Position numbers and translations under genes: made by a program. 21,670 nucleotides of DNA from UBA7434 sp042090785 (GTDB lineage: Bacteria > Pseudomonadota > Gammaproteobacteria > Pseudomonadales > UBA7434): contig JBELIP010000021.1 in NCBI GenBank assembly GCA_042090785.1, forward strand, positions 1-21,670. Reading direction: 5' to 3'. This document shows positions 7,260 to 14,185 of the stretch, piece by piece; positions within the stretch are counted from its first letter, which is position 1; each line of letters opens with the position of its first letter. The notes under the pieces were generated by a model. The model did no database searches, was not told the DNA's origin, and was given only the letters and a program-made list of their open reading frames with translations.

Positions 7260-7883
7260 TTATGCACATAGCGATAGATAACGCGCTTGAAGCGCATCGT
7301 ATAATTCGTCACGAAACTGGCTGCTCTCACTGTCCAATGATGCTGATAATTCAACCAAGTGCTCGTTATCTTCTCGACCATCCCATTCCTTAATATATGA
7401 ACCATCTTTATAGCCGTTATCCTGGCGGAAGAAATTAAGCACGTTTTTGCCGACATAAGCGATATATAAAGACTCAAAGTCCAATTCAGCCGCTTTCATT
7501 AGCTGCCAAAAACAGCTAACGGAAAAACCTTTATGCAACAAACACCAAGATGCCAAGGCCTCGGTAGCTTCATGAACAGTTAACCCTTCACTTTCAATAC
7601 CCTCCCAGTCGGCTAAGATACTGTCCGCAATGGCCTCTTCGTCAGCATAGTCACTAAACAGCGCACTCATACCAAAGTGCCAGATATCAATAATCTCTAG
7701 CTTCACTTGCTCACTATCAGGCACCTGCTTTTTCCACCATTTATAGCCCTGATGGTCCATCAATTCACCGCACTCAATCCATACAGCACGGTACCACTCA
7801 TAATTCTGCATAATCCATTGCGGATGAACCTTGGTATTCATACTGTCTTGCATAGCCAGCATGGTCAGTAATTTTTGACGCAT
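7260..7883 (-). CDS. Dimeric all-alpha dUTP diphosphatase
   Basis: This 207-aa protein matches the all-alpha NTP-pyrophosphatase (dUTPase_2) pattern, not the trimeric beta-barrel Dut. Metal-binding motifs are ECGELMDHQGYKWWKK (37-52, Glu37 and Glu40) and EIIDIWHF (63-70, Glu63 and Asp66). A C-terminal substrate segment reads LNFFRQDNGYKDG followed by KEWDGREDN. The family converts dUTP (and dUDP) to dUMP and PPi, limiting uracil in DNA and feeding dTMP synthesis. The ATG at 7883 has a moderate GAGAGAAG upstream. It is the first gene of a likely two-gene unit with the MBL hydrolase and borders the long gene-poor region. Confidence 0.9.
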   Translation of the reverse strand: MRQKLLTMLAMQDSMNTKVHPQWIMQNYEWYRAVWIECGELMDHQGYKWWKKQVPDSEQVKLEIIDIWHFGMSALFSDYADEEAIADSILADWEGIESEGLTVHEATEALASWCLLHKGFSVSCFWQLMKAAELDFESLYIAYVGKNVLNFFRQDNGYKDGSYIKEWDGREDNEHLVELSASLDSESSQFRDELYDALQARYLSLCA

Positions 7884-8152
7884 AATCAGTCACTTCTCTC
7901 GTTGGTCAATATTAATATCTCAATGGGCGTTAATAAGAGTTGCCTAACCCAGCTTAAATCGCCCTAATTCATACAGCCAATTAAACCATGTTAAGCCACA
8001 GCTGTCTTTGTCGTTTACATCTTAGGCGAGGTTTTGCAGACTAAAAAAACAATTTAAATATCCACTTTAATTCGTCAGCAAAATAATCCAGATACTTGGC
8101 GTAAAAAAGAACACTAAACATAAGAAATAAAAGAGAAGATAAAAAAACGAAA

Positions 8153-8175
8153 CATAACTTCATCGTTAGAGCATA
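8153..8175 (+). repeat. Dispersed repeat, copy 1
   Basis: This copy runs cataacttcatcgtta then gagcata. It matches 9041-9065 apart from one substitution and a two-base length difference. The two copies are direct, about 890 bp apart, and both lie in the toxin upstream region. Confidence 0.55.
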
Positions 8176-8330
8176 AAATAATAAAAATAAAAAAACGCAA
8201 AACTAGAAATTCATTAGCAACTTTTCTTTTAGCAAATTTTCTTTCTGCAAAGGAATTTTGGGTACCATTCAATCGATTTTTCACAAAAAGACTGGATGAA
8301 TCCTCACTACTCGAGATATGCAATGAATTC

Positions 8331-8353
8331 CTATCCACAGATTCTGTGGATAA
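8331..8353. promoter_or_regulatory. Palindromic pair of DnaA-box-like sequences
   Basis: A 10-bp perfect inverted repeat (8332-8341 and 8343-8352) with a 1-bp centre contains CTATCCACA on one strand and TGTGGATAA, a perfect DnaA box complement, on the other. It is surrounded by very AT-rich DNA. This may bind DnaA or act as a hairpin or operator. There are too few boxes to call a replication origin. Confidence 0.5.
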
Positions 8354-8829
8354 CTTGGTGGACAACTATCAAACTCGGGCAAGAACGCCTTTGTTTATAA
8401 GCCAAAAGACAGATTGTACGCTTTTTAATCAGATTATTAATTCTAAAAATCAATGACTTACGTCATTCATTTAAAAATTATGACAAAAAACTAATAAACA
8501 AAAAAAACTTGCCAATGCAAAAAAAATGTGAATAAGAATTTCAAAAACGTGTTTTTGCTCAACAAAACGTCAATTTTCTGGCCTATATACAAAGCTACCA
8601 CTAACATCGAACGATAAACTCAACATAGTGGTATAACCGCTTACCAGCATCCAGCAAAGTACGGTGTATCAAAAGGGCTTGCAATCAGTTGAGGTGGGCT
8701 TAAATAGCTATACGATAAATCTCCGACAAATACAGCCATAGCCAAATAATGAGGCTAAGATGACCTAACTAACGGCCTAAACCCAGCCAGCACCAGTTAA
8801 GACAGCACAAACTAAGCAAAAAATGCTAG

Positions 8830-8844
8830 ATAAACGTCGTTTAT
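8830..8844. promoter_or_regulatory. 15-bp palindrome ATAAACG-T-CGTTTAT
   Basis: Seven-bp perfect arms (8830-8836, 8838-8844) surround one central base and are followed on the plus strand by TGTTTTT. With its very short centre it looks more like a protein-binding site than a terminator, though a six-pair stem with a 3-nt loop is also possible. Confidence 0.4.
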
Positions 8845-8918
8845 TGTTTTTGGGCTAATATTGAGCAACCTTCTATAAAAACGACTTTCTGCCTTTTATT
8901 AAACCGAGCTTTAGCGCC

Positions 8919-8984
8919 TTAAACCCAACCGTCTGTTTCTTTAAGCCCAACAGCCTGTTTCTTTAAACCCAACAGCCTATTTCT
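8919..8984. repeat. Three tandem 22-bp repeats
   Basis: The units at 8919-8940, 8941-8962 and 8963-8984 follow TTAARCCCAACMGYCTRTTTCT, each differing from the next at two to four positions. A fourth unit begins (TTAAGCC, 8985-8991) and then diverges. Units abut without spacers. They are about 365 bp upstream of the toxin start codon. Spacing of two helical turns per unit could suit tandem binding sites, which is inferred. Confidence 0.85.
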
Positions 8985-9040
8985 TTAAGCCATTAATAGC
9001 AAACACAACGCCAAAACAAACCACACCAAAACACAAACGG

Positions 9041-9065
9041 CATAACATCATCGTTAGAAAGCATA
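9041..9065 (+). repeat. Dispersed repeat, copy 2, with an extra TCGTTAGAAA
   Basis: This copy reads cataacatcatcgtta then gaaagcata and pairs with the copy at 8153-8175. Its core TCGTTAGAAA (9051-9060) recurs exactly at 9072-9081, 21 bp on, or two helical turns. Confidence 0.55.
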
Positions 9066-9285
9066 TTAATTTCGTTAGAAATTACTTAGCAGCACATTAA
9101 ATTAGTTAGATTTATTAAGGCAGAGAATAACGAAGTCGCTGCCATATAACTTTGCAACGCATAACACTAGCAGTGAGCAGCTATGGAATGTGAGCCAGCA
9201 CACACGAACAAAATATAACGAGAAAAAACAATCTAACTCTTAATCTTAGCTTTGCTAATAATGCATTCATCACTAGCCCTAAATC

Positions 9286-9319
9286 ATTACTTCAAACTGA
9301 AGAAGTAATTTTTCTTTTA
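9286..9319 (+). terminator. Terminator-like hairpin in the toxin leader
   Basis: ATTACTTC (9286-9293) and GAAGTAAT (9302-9309) form an 8-bp stem around an 8-nt loop that can close further by TTC/GAA pairing. It is followed by TTTTTCTTTT. It ends about 30 bp before the toxin ATG and 16 bp before its Shine-Dalgarno. It may end read-through from upstream, or attenuate toxin transcription if the promoter is further upstream. Confidence 0.55.
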
Positions 9320-9334
9320 ACCATTCATTGTCAC

Positions 9335-9340
9335 GGAGGA
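9335..9340 (+). promoter_or_regulatory. Strong Shine-Dalgarno of the toxin gene
   Basis: GGAGGA lies 7 bp before the ATG at 9348 and is among the strongest ribosome binding sites in the window. It fixes the start and suggests high translation. Confidence 0.85.
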
Positions 9341-9347
9341 TGCCATC

Positions 9348-10532
9348 ATGGCTCTTGCAAATGCTTTTAGTAAAAACGCTTTATCGCTTGCTGTAGAACA
9401 AAATGCTTATAAAACTAATGTTATTGCTGTAAACACATTAATTACTAGCGTGCTTTCATCTAAGCTACCCACACTTAATACTAACCCGCCTGACTGGAAT
9501 GATTTTGTCAGCGCTTATGAAAAAGCCGATGCCGATGCATTAAACTGGGTTAATAATGTTATGGGGCGTCTACTCAATGTTCCCGATGAAGTAAGAAGTT
9601 ATAACCCTACTATTAACCTATTACTTAATGATGCAAAAACCCAGGCGCAGACTTTGGTTAAAAACCCAAATAACCAAATTGCCTTATCAACGTTAAAAAC
9701 CGATTTAACCAATATTAATAACCAGTTCAGCTTAGTCGTGTCGTTTATATCGGGTGCACTTACAGCCATTCAACAATTTAAAGATATTCTGCCTAACCTC
9801 GCTACAGAGCTACAAACCATTGCTAATAAATCAACTGCAGATGCTAAGGCTGACGAAGCAGAAATCACCAAACTGCAGGCAGATATTGATAAATTACATG
9901 ACGAGATAAAAAGCCTAACGGCTTCTCTTGTGGCGCTTGGTATTGCTGATGCAGTGGCATTAACGCTAGGCACCGTAGCGACCATTGCTGCTTGGCCTGA
10001 GGGTGCACTGGTATGGTTAGTATTAGGCCCTGTCGTAGCCGTTGCTACAACCTACATAGCCATTGATGGTGAAAAGATTGTCGCTGACAAAAAAGCCATC
10101 GATCAAGACCAGGCGCAAATTACGGGCTTAACAGCTGATGTAGCAACATTGCATATTTTGGCAAAAAATTATGCCGCCATGGCCACACAGACCGATGAAA
10201 TCGAAGCTAACCTCAAAGCCATACTCGCCGAATGGCAAGTACTAGAAAATGATGTCAATCTGGCTGTCACTGACATCAAAGACGCGGTTACTGACACTGA
10301 TACCGCGGATTTTGGCAAGGTCGTACTCGATCTTAATGATGCAATTACCGAGTGGGTTGCGACCTATGAACAAGCCGGTGATTTAAACATTACGCTAAAT
10401 GTTAATGACGCACCATTAACCGTTGGCATGTCAGAGGCCGATGTCAAAGCTGCTACTAATAAAGGTAAAACCACCGACATCATTGAGTATTACAACCAAG
10501 TGCAAAATATGAAAGCAACAAAAGCCGCTTAA
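9348..10532 (+). CDS. Alpha-helical pore-forming toxin-like protein (HBL/NHE/ClyA superfamily)
   Basis: This 394-aa protein is almost wholly helical by composition and has no signal peptide. The order is: an N-terminal helical region with conserved-looking segments QNAYKTNVIAVNTL (19-32), PDWNDFVSAYEKA (49-61) and LNWVNNV (65-71); a coiled-coil helix (about 151-192, KLQADIDKLHDEIKSL); a hydrophobic hairpin (about 193-239) with two apolar stretches around AAWPEGA; a second long heptad helix (about 240-310); and a Thr/Asp-rich tail to 394. This helix, membrane hairpin, helix plan with an EWQVLENDV segment matches Bacillus HBL/NHE-type and ClyA-like alpha-pore-forming proteins. The hairpin would insert in a target membrane. 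Secretion route, target and any partner subunits are unknown; no second large component is adjacent. Family assignment is from architecture and motif resemblance. Confidence 0.75.
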   Translation: MALANAFSKNALSLAVEQNAYKTNVIAVNTLITSVLSSKLPTLNTNPPDWNDFVSAYEKADADALNWVNNVMGRLLNVPDEVRSYNPTINLLLNDAKTQAQTLVKNPNNQIALSTLKTDLTNINNQFSLVVSFISGALTAIQQFKDILPNLATELQTIANKSTADAKADEAEITKLQADIDKLHDEIKSLTASLVALGIADAVALTLGTVATIAAWPEGALVWLVLGPVVAVATTYIAIDGEKIVADKKAIDQDQAQITGLTADVATLHILAKNYAAMATQTDEIEANLKAILAEWQVLENDVNLAVTDIKDAVTDTDTADFGKVVLDLNDAITEWVATYEQAGDLNITLNVNDAPLTVGMSEADVKAATNKGKTTDIIEYYNQVQNMKATKAA

Positions 10533-10563
10533 TAATATAAGCATGAAAAGAGCAAGACTATTA

Positions 10564-10599
10564 AAGCCGAACTGGGGGAACCCAGTTCCGGTTTTGTTT
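10564..10599 (+). terminator. Intrinsic terminator of the toxin gene
   Basis: AACTGGG (10570-10576) pairs with CCCAGTT (10581-10587) around a GGAA loop. Outer CCG/CGG pairing has one bulge, and TTTTGTTT follows. It begins about 30 bp after the toxin stop, making the toxin a probable single-gene transcript. Confidence 0.85.
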
Positions 10600-10689
10600 A
10601 AAATAATTCACGATGATTTATCTAGTCAAACAAAGCGATATATGGTGTAGTAGCAACTTTAAAACATCCGTCACTTTAGTCATTGAAAT

Positions 10690-10694
10690 AAGGA
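10690..10694 (+). promoter_or_regulatory. Ribosome binding site of the 26-codon lipoprotein ORF
   Basis: AAGGA is spaced 6 bp (ctcaac) from the TTG at 10701. It is the main evidence for translation from a non-ATG start here. Confidence 0.6.
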
Positions 10695-10700
10695 CTCAAC

Positions 10701-10781
10701 TTGAATACTTCCATTAAATTAATAACCATTACCAGCTTCTTATTACTTACTGCCTGCGTTCCTTTTGTGCCGATTATTTAA
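10701..10781 (+). CDS. Very small lipoprotein-like peptide (26 aa)
   Basis: The ORF opens with TTG after a well-placed AAGGA and encodes MNTSIKLITITSFLLLTAC then VPFVPII. It is a compact lipoprotein signal peptide: Lys6, an apolar core and the lipobox LTAC with lipidated Cys19. The mature peptide would be only eight residues. It resembles entericidin-like or lysis-type small lipoproteins in layout, without a family match I can name. It follows the toxin terminator by about 100 bp on the same strand, so it likely has its own promoter. A hairpin (10769-10786) overlaps its stop. It could aid release of the signal-less toxin, but that is speculation. Confidence 0.55.
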   Translation: MNTSIKLITITSFLLLTACVPFVPII

Positions 10782-10786
10782 TCGGC
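10769..10786. terminator. 8-bp hairpin at the end of the small lipoprotein ORF
   Basis: GCCGATTA (10769-10776) and TAATCGGC (10779-10786) are perfect arms with a TT centre. It contains the stop codon of the small ORF and lies 15 bp before the acuI-like stop on the other strand. There is no U tract on either side, so it is at best a weak bidirectional terminator. Confidence 0.45.
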
Positions 10787-10800
10787 CTATAAAATAAATT

Positions 10801-11850
10801 CTAAGCATTGACATCAATCACAACACGCCCTCTCACCTGACCCGCTAAAATTTGCTGGCCTAACTCAGGCAAATCTGACATCGGCTTCACCTCATACAGC
10901 GAGGCCAGTAAATCGGTATCCAACAATTGAGCCATTGCAGCCCAAGCGCGCCTCCTTCGAGGCTGACTAGCCATTACGGAATCAATGCCTCGCAATGTGA
11001 CACCACGTAAAATAAAAGGCGCAACCGTTGTTGGCAGGCCCATTCCGGCAGCCAAGCCACAAGCGGCAACAATACCTTCATATTTTACCTGCGCTAACAC
11101 CGAGGCCAATGGCTGAGCACCCACAGAATCAACCACCGCAGCCCACTGCTCGGTCGCCAACGGCTTCGATTCAGTATTAAATGCTTCGCGATCAATAACA
11201 TCACTAGCGCCAAGCGCAATTAAAAAATCACGTGAGCTTTCTACGCGGCCCGTCGATGCCGTTACTTGATAACCCAGTTTTGCCAATAACATGACGGCCA
11301 TTGATCCTACACCGCCCGCAGCACCCGTCACTAACACATTGCCATCTTCGGGTTTAACGCCATGATCCTGAATAGCCATGACGCTTAACATAGCGGTATA
11401 ACCTGCAGTACCAATGGCCATTGCTTGCTCTGTTGTAAAGCAACAATGTGCTCCACCGTCTGCATCTAAACTCCCTAACTTAACTAAAAAATCAGGGTTA
11501 ATACGTTGCATCTGGCTATAACCACCCCAATGACTTTCTGACAAACCGTAACCGTTAACAAGCACCTTATCGCCAGCTTTAAAGCGCTCATCTGCCGAAT
11601 CAATAACGGTACCCGCTAAATCGATACCCGCTACCATTGGCAAACTTCGGCACACACGGCCTTTGCCAGTAACAACCAAACCATCTTTATAATTTAACGA
11701 GGAATACTCAACCGCCACTAATACGTTTTCGTCAGGTAAGTCAGCCAGCGTTAATAATGTTATTGCACCTAAGGTTTTAAGCTTTGCGCTTTGATCTGGA
11801 TTTTTATTAATAACAAAGGCATTAAAAGTATCTGTCGTCTTATTACTCAT
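10801..11850 (-). CDS. acuI: Acrylyl-CoA reductase-type MDR oxidoreductase (AcuI/YhdH family)
   Basis: This 349-aa zinc-independent medium-chain reductase has the AcuI/YhdH signatures YSSLNYKDGL (49-58), PMVAGIDLAGTV (71-82), EQAMAIGTAGYTA (141-153) and the nucleotide-binding VTGAAGGVGS (174-183), followed by TGR consistent with NADPH use. The family reduces acryloyl-CoA to propionyl-CoA, detoxifying acrylate from DMSP or 3-hydroxypropionate routes. The segment before the AMAIGTAG motif (about 126-138, with a GAHCC) is longer than I expect for the family. It is the last gene of a minus-strand operon after the acyl-CoA dehydrogenase and MaoC hydratase genes, 26 bp after the latter. The ATG is preceded by AAGAGAG. 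Confidence 0.9.
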   Translation of the reverse strand: MSNKTTDTFNAFVINKNPDQSAKLKTLGAITLLTLADLPDENVLVAVEYSSLNYKDGLVVTGKGRVCRSLPMVAGIDLAGTVIDSADERFKAGDKVLVNGYGLSESHWGGYSQMQRINPDFLVKLGSLDADGGAHCCFTTEQAMAIGTAGYTAMLSVMAIQDHGVKPEDGNVLVTGAAGGVGSMAVMLLAKLGYQVTASTGRVESSRDFLIALGASDVIDREAFNTESKPLATEQWAAVVDSVGAQPLASVLAQVKYEGIVAACGLAAGMGLPTTVAPFILRGVTLRGIDSVMASQPRRRRAWAAMAQLLDTDLLASLYEVKPMSDLPELGQQILAGQVRGRVVIDVNA

Positions 11851-11876
11851 GTATCTCTCTTAGAATTCATATAGGC

Positions 11877-12350
11877 TTATTTAACCATTTGAAGGATCAA
11901 CCACTCACATATTAATGCTGGGCGCTCAGAGCCCTCTATTTCTATAACGACTTCCACTTTTAGTTGAAACTGCCCTTCTTTTTTTTGCTCAATTTCAAGA
12001 TATTTTGCTCGCGCACGAATCCGACTATTCACTGCCACTGGTGACACAAATCGTAGCCGATCAAAACCATAATTCACCGCCATAAAACAGCCATTAATAG
12101 TAATACTAAACTGCTTAGCAAAATGCGATAGTAATGAAACGCTTAAAAAACCATGCGCAATGGTTGACCCAAATAGGGTTTCTTTTGCTTTAACCGGGTC
12201 AACATGAATATATTGATGATCAAACGTGCAATCAGCAAATTGATTAATCTGCTCTTGCGTCACTGTATGCCAATCGGTGGGGTCAGGTTCAAAACCAATA
12301 AATTCCGAAAGCTGATCGGGATTAATACTTGTCGTCTTTGTTACTGACAT
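11877..12350 (-). CDS. MaoC-like (R)-specific enoyl-CoA hydratase
   Basis: This 157-aa single hot-dog domain protein carries the hydratase-2 motif FADCTFDHQYIHVDP (38-52), with catalytic Asp44 and His49 and the following GSTIAHGFLS (61-70). Length and motifs fit PhaJ/MaoC-type hydratases that add water to 2-enoyl-CoA giving (R)-3-hydroxyacyl-CoA. Substrate chain length is unknown. It lies 65 bp after the acyl-CoA dehydrogenase gene and 26 bp before the acuI-like gene, so the three are probably co-transcribed. In that setting it could hydrate the dehydrogenase product or acryloyl-CoA. The ribosome binding site (GAGTGG) is moderate. Confidence 0.9.
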   Translation of the reverse strand: MSVTKTTSINPDQLSEFIGFEPDPTDWHTVTQEQINQFADCTFDHQYIHVDPVKAKETLFGSTIAHGFLSVSLLSHFAKQFSITINGCFMAVNYGFDRLRFVSPVAVNSRIRARAKYLEIEQKKEGQFQLKVEVVIEIEGSERPALICEWLILQMVK

Positions 12351-12415
12351 TGCTATATTCCACTCATATCAAAAAAACATTAAATGACCCAATTCTGGTT
12401 TTTTATTAACATCAA

Positions 12416-14185
12416 CTAGGCGATTGATTCACGAAAATCATCCATCGTTGAATCCATGACAGATGAGCAACCATTTTCTATTTGCAACTTATGCATTTGT
12501 GCACGAGGCAATATTTTTTGAAAGTAAAAACGCGCAGTTTCAACTTTTAAACGATAAAAGGCAGTATAGTTAGATTTGCCATTGACTAATGCCACCGAAG
12601 CCATACGCGCCCACATCCATGAAGTCACTATATAACCGGAGTACATTAAATAATCGAAGGCACTCGCACCTAATTCATCAATATTGCCGCCCGCCTTAGC
12701 CATAATTACCTGCGTTAATGATTGCCACTCAGCGAGTTGTATTTCTAGCTGTGTTTTAAACTCAGCTTCAAGGTCTGGCAAACTACTTTGAATAATGTCA
12801 ATAAATGCCGCTAGTGTTTGCCCACCATCAAGCAATACTTTTCGACCCAACAAGTCCATTGCCTGTATACCGGTTGTGCCCTCATACAAGGTAGAAATTC
12901 GCGCATCGCGAACATTTTGCTCCATACCCCATTCGCGAATATAGCCATGCCCACCATAAACTTGCACACCTAAATTAGCCGATTCAATACCGCACTCCGT
13001 TAAAAAACCTTTGCTAATAGGCGTTAACAAGCCCATGAGTTTTGCAGCTAACTTGTCACCCTCTCGCTCAAGATCCGACAATTGCGCTAAATAATAAATA
13101 AAAGCACGTGAACCTTCAGAAAACGCCTTAATCGTTAAAACCATACGGCGCACATCAGGATGAACGATTAAAGGATCCGCAGGCCGCTCCGGAGCTTTAA
13201 TCCCACTAAGCGATCGCCCTGCCTCACGATCTAACGCATAATTTAATGCGCCTTGTAGTGCCAACTCTGAATGCGTAAGTCCTTGTAACGAAGTATCAAG
13301 TCTTGCCGAGTTCATAAAAGTAAACATACAATTCAAACCACGATTTTCTTCGCCAATTAAAAAGCCTTTTGCGCCATCAAAATTCATAACACAAGTAGGA
13401 TTTGCATGAATCCCCATTTTATTTTCTAACGAACCACAACTTACCGCGTTATCAACTAATGAACCATCCGCTTGCGGCATTCGCTTTGGGACAACAAATA
13501 GTGAAATACCTTTTGTACCCTCTGGCGCACCTGGGATACGTGCCAATACAATATGCACAATATTATCAGTGTAATCGTGATCACCACCCGAAATAAAAAT
13601 CTTAGTCCCTGTAATAGAATAAGAACCATCATTATTACTGTCGGCACGCGTCTTCAAAAAACTTAAATCACTGCCACATTGTGGTTCCGTTAGGCACATA
13701 GTACCCGTCCACTCTCCCGACGCCATCTTCGACAAATAAATATCTTTTTGTTCTTGCGTACCGTGAGCGATTAGCGTTTGTCTTGCTCCCGAGCTCAACG
13801 CCATAATCATAGCCCAAGCATGATTAGCCTGCCCCATTAATTCACCCACGGCAATGGTTAACGAATGCGGTAGGTTCTGCCCATCGTACTCCTCAGGCAT
13901 AGTGATGCTTGCCCAGCCACCCGCAATATATTCTTTATAAGCATCTTTAAAACCCGCCGGCGTAGTTACTCCTTCAGGACTCCAATGACAACCTTCCTCA
14001 TCACCGCTTTGGTGCAATGGCGCTAACACCTGCTCGCTAAACTTAACAGCCTCATTAAGAATAGCTTCACGAATATCACTGCTTACCGCTTCACCATTCG
14101 ATAATTTTTCATAATGCGAATCAAAATCGAATAGCTCGTTCATAACAAAATCGATTTCATTCTTCGGTGCTTTATAAGCCGGCAT
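12416..14185 (-). CDS. Acyl-CoA dehydrogenase, DmdC/FadE-type with C-terminal extension
   Basis: This 589-aa protein has the long form of the acyl-CoA dehydrogenase family: an N-terminal helix beginning MPAYKAPKNEIDFV, a core with the FAD-binding LTEPQCGSDL (165-174), ITGTKIFISGGDHD (191-204), and the catalytic Glu435 in ISTLYEGTTGIQA. A C-terminal helical domain of about 130 residues follows. It oxidises an acyl-CoA to trans-2-enoyl-CoA, passing electrons to ETF. The N-terminus and overall pattern resemble DmdC (3-methylmercaptopropionyl-CoA dehydrogenase), but many long FadE paralogues share them, so the substrate is open. AGGAG lies 8 bp before the ATG. It is the first gene of the likely operon with MaoC and AcuI. 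Confidence 0.92.
   Translation of the reverse strand: MPAYKAPKNEIDFVMNELFDFDSHYEKLSNGEAVSSDIREAILNEAVKFSEQVLAPLHQSGDEEGCHWSPEGVTTPAGFKDAYKEYIAGGWASITMPEEYDGQNLPHSLTIAVGELMGQANHAWAMIMALSSGARQTLIAHGTQEQKDIYLSKMASGEWTGTMCLTEPQCGSDLSFLKTRADSNNDGSYSITGTKIFISGGDHDYTDNIVHIVLARIPGAPEGTKGISLFVVPKRMPQADGSLVDNAVSCGSLENKMGIHANPTCVMNFDGAKGFLIGEENRGLNCMFTFMNSARLDTSLQGLTHSELALQGALNYALDREAGRSLSGIKAPERPADPLIVHPDVRRMVLTIKAFSEGSRAFIYYLAQLSDLEREGDKLAAKLMGLLTPISKGFLTECGIESANLGVQVYGGHGYIREWGMEQNVRDARISTLYEGTTGIQAMDLLGRKVLLDGGQTLAAFIDIIQSSLPDLEAEFKTQLEIQLAEWQSLTQVIMAKAGGNIDELGASAFDYLMYSGYIVTSWMWARMASVALVNGKSNYTAFYRLKVETARFYFQKILPRAQMHKLQIENGCSSVMDSTMDDFRESIA

Larger units (their letters stand above)
7884..9347. other. 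Gene-poor AT-rich region upstream of the pore-forming toxin gene
   Basis: About 1.46 kb has no convincing gene. It is visibly A-rich, especially 8040-8560, with many homopolymeric A and T tracts. Contents listed separately are a DnaA-box palindrome, a 15-bp palindrome at 8830-8844, three 22-bp tandem repeats, a dispersed cataac-WtcatcgttagA repeat and a terminator-like hairpin next to the toxin start. A further inverted repeat, aatgac-ttac-gtcatt, sits at 8452-8467. An 83-codon minus frame at 8114-8365 is judged spurious. The region may hold the dUTPase promoter at its left end and the toxin promoter and control region at its right. Confidence 0.7.

Noticed and set aside
7205..7477. 90-codon minus frame overlapping the dUTPase gene
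   Set aside because: It is a shifted frame of the dUTPase coding sequence; the dUTPase frame carries all motifs.
8114..8365. 83-codon minus-strand frame in the AT-rich region
   Set aside because: It starts at TTG without a ribosome binding site, its composition follows the local AT bias (Phe/Ile/Ser/Lys-rich), and it covers the DnaA-box palindrome. No family pattern is visible.
8040..8560. Possible replication origin
   Set aside because: It is AT-rich with two opposed DnaA-like boxes, but lacks a box cluster, 13-mers in order, or origin-linked genes such as dnaA, mnmG or repA.
8919..8984. CRISPR-like array
   Set aside because: The 22-bp units abut with no unique spacers, and no cas gene is in the window. 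The same applies to the 16-bp units at 614-661.
10801..14185. Naming the dehydrogenase dmdC
   Set aside because: The resemblance is real, but long FadE paralogues share the same motifs. Without dmdA, dmdB or a phylogeny, the symbol would overstate the evidence.
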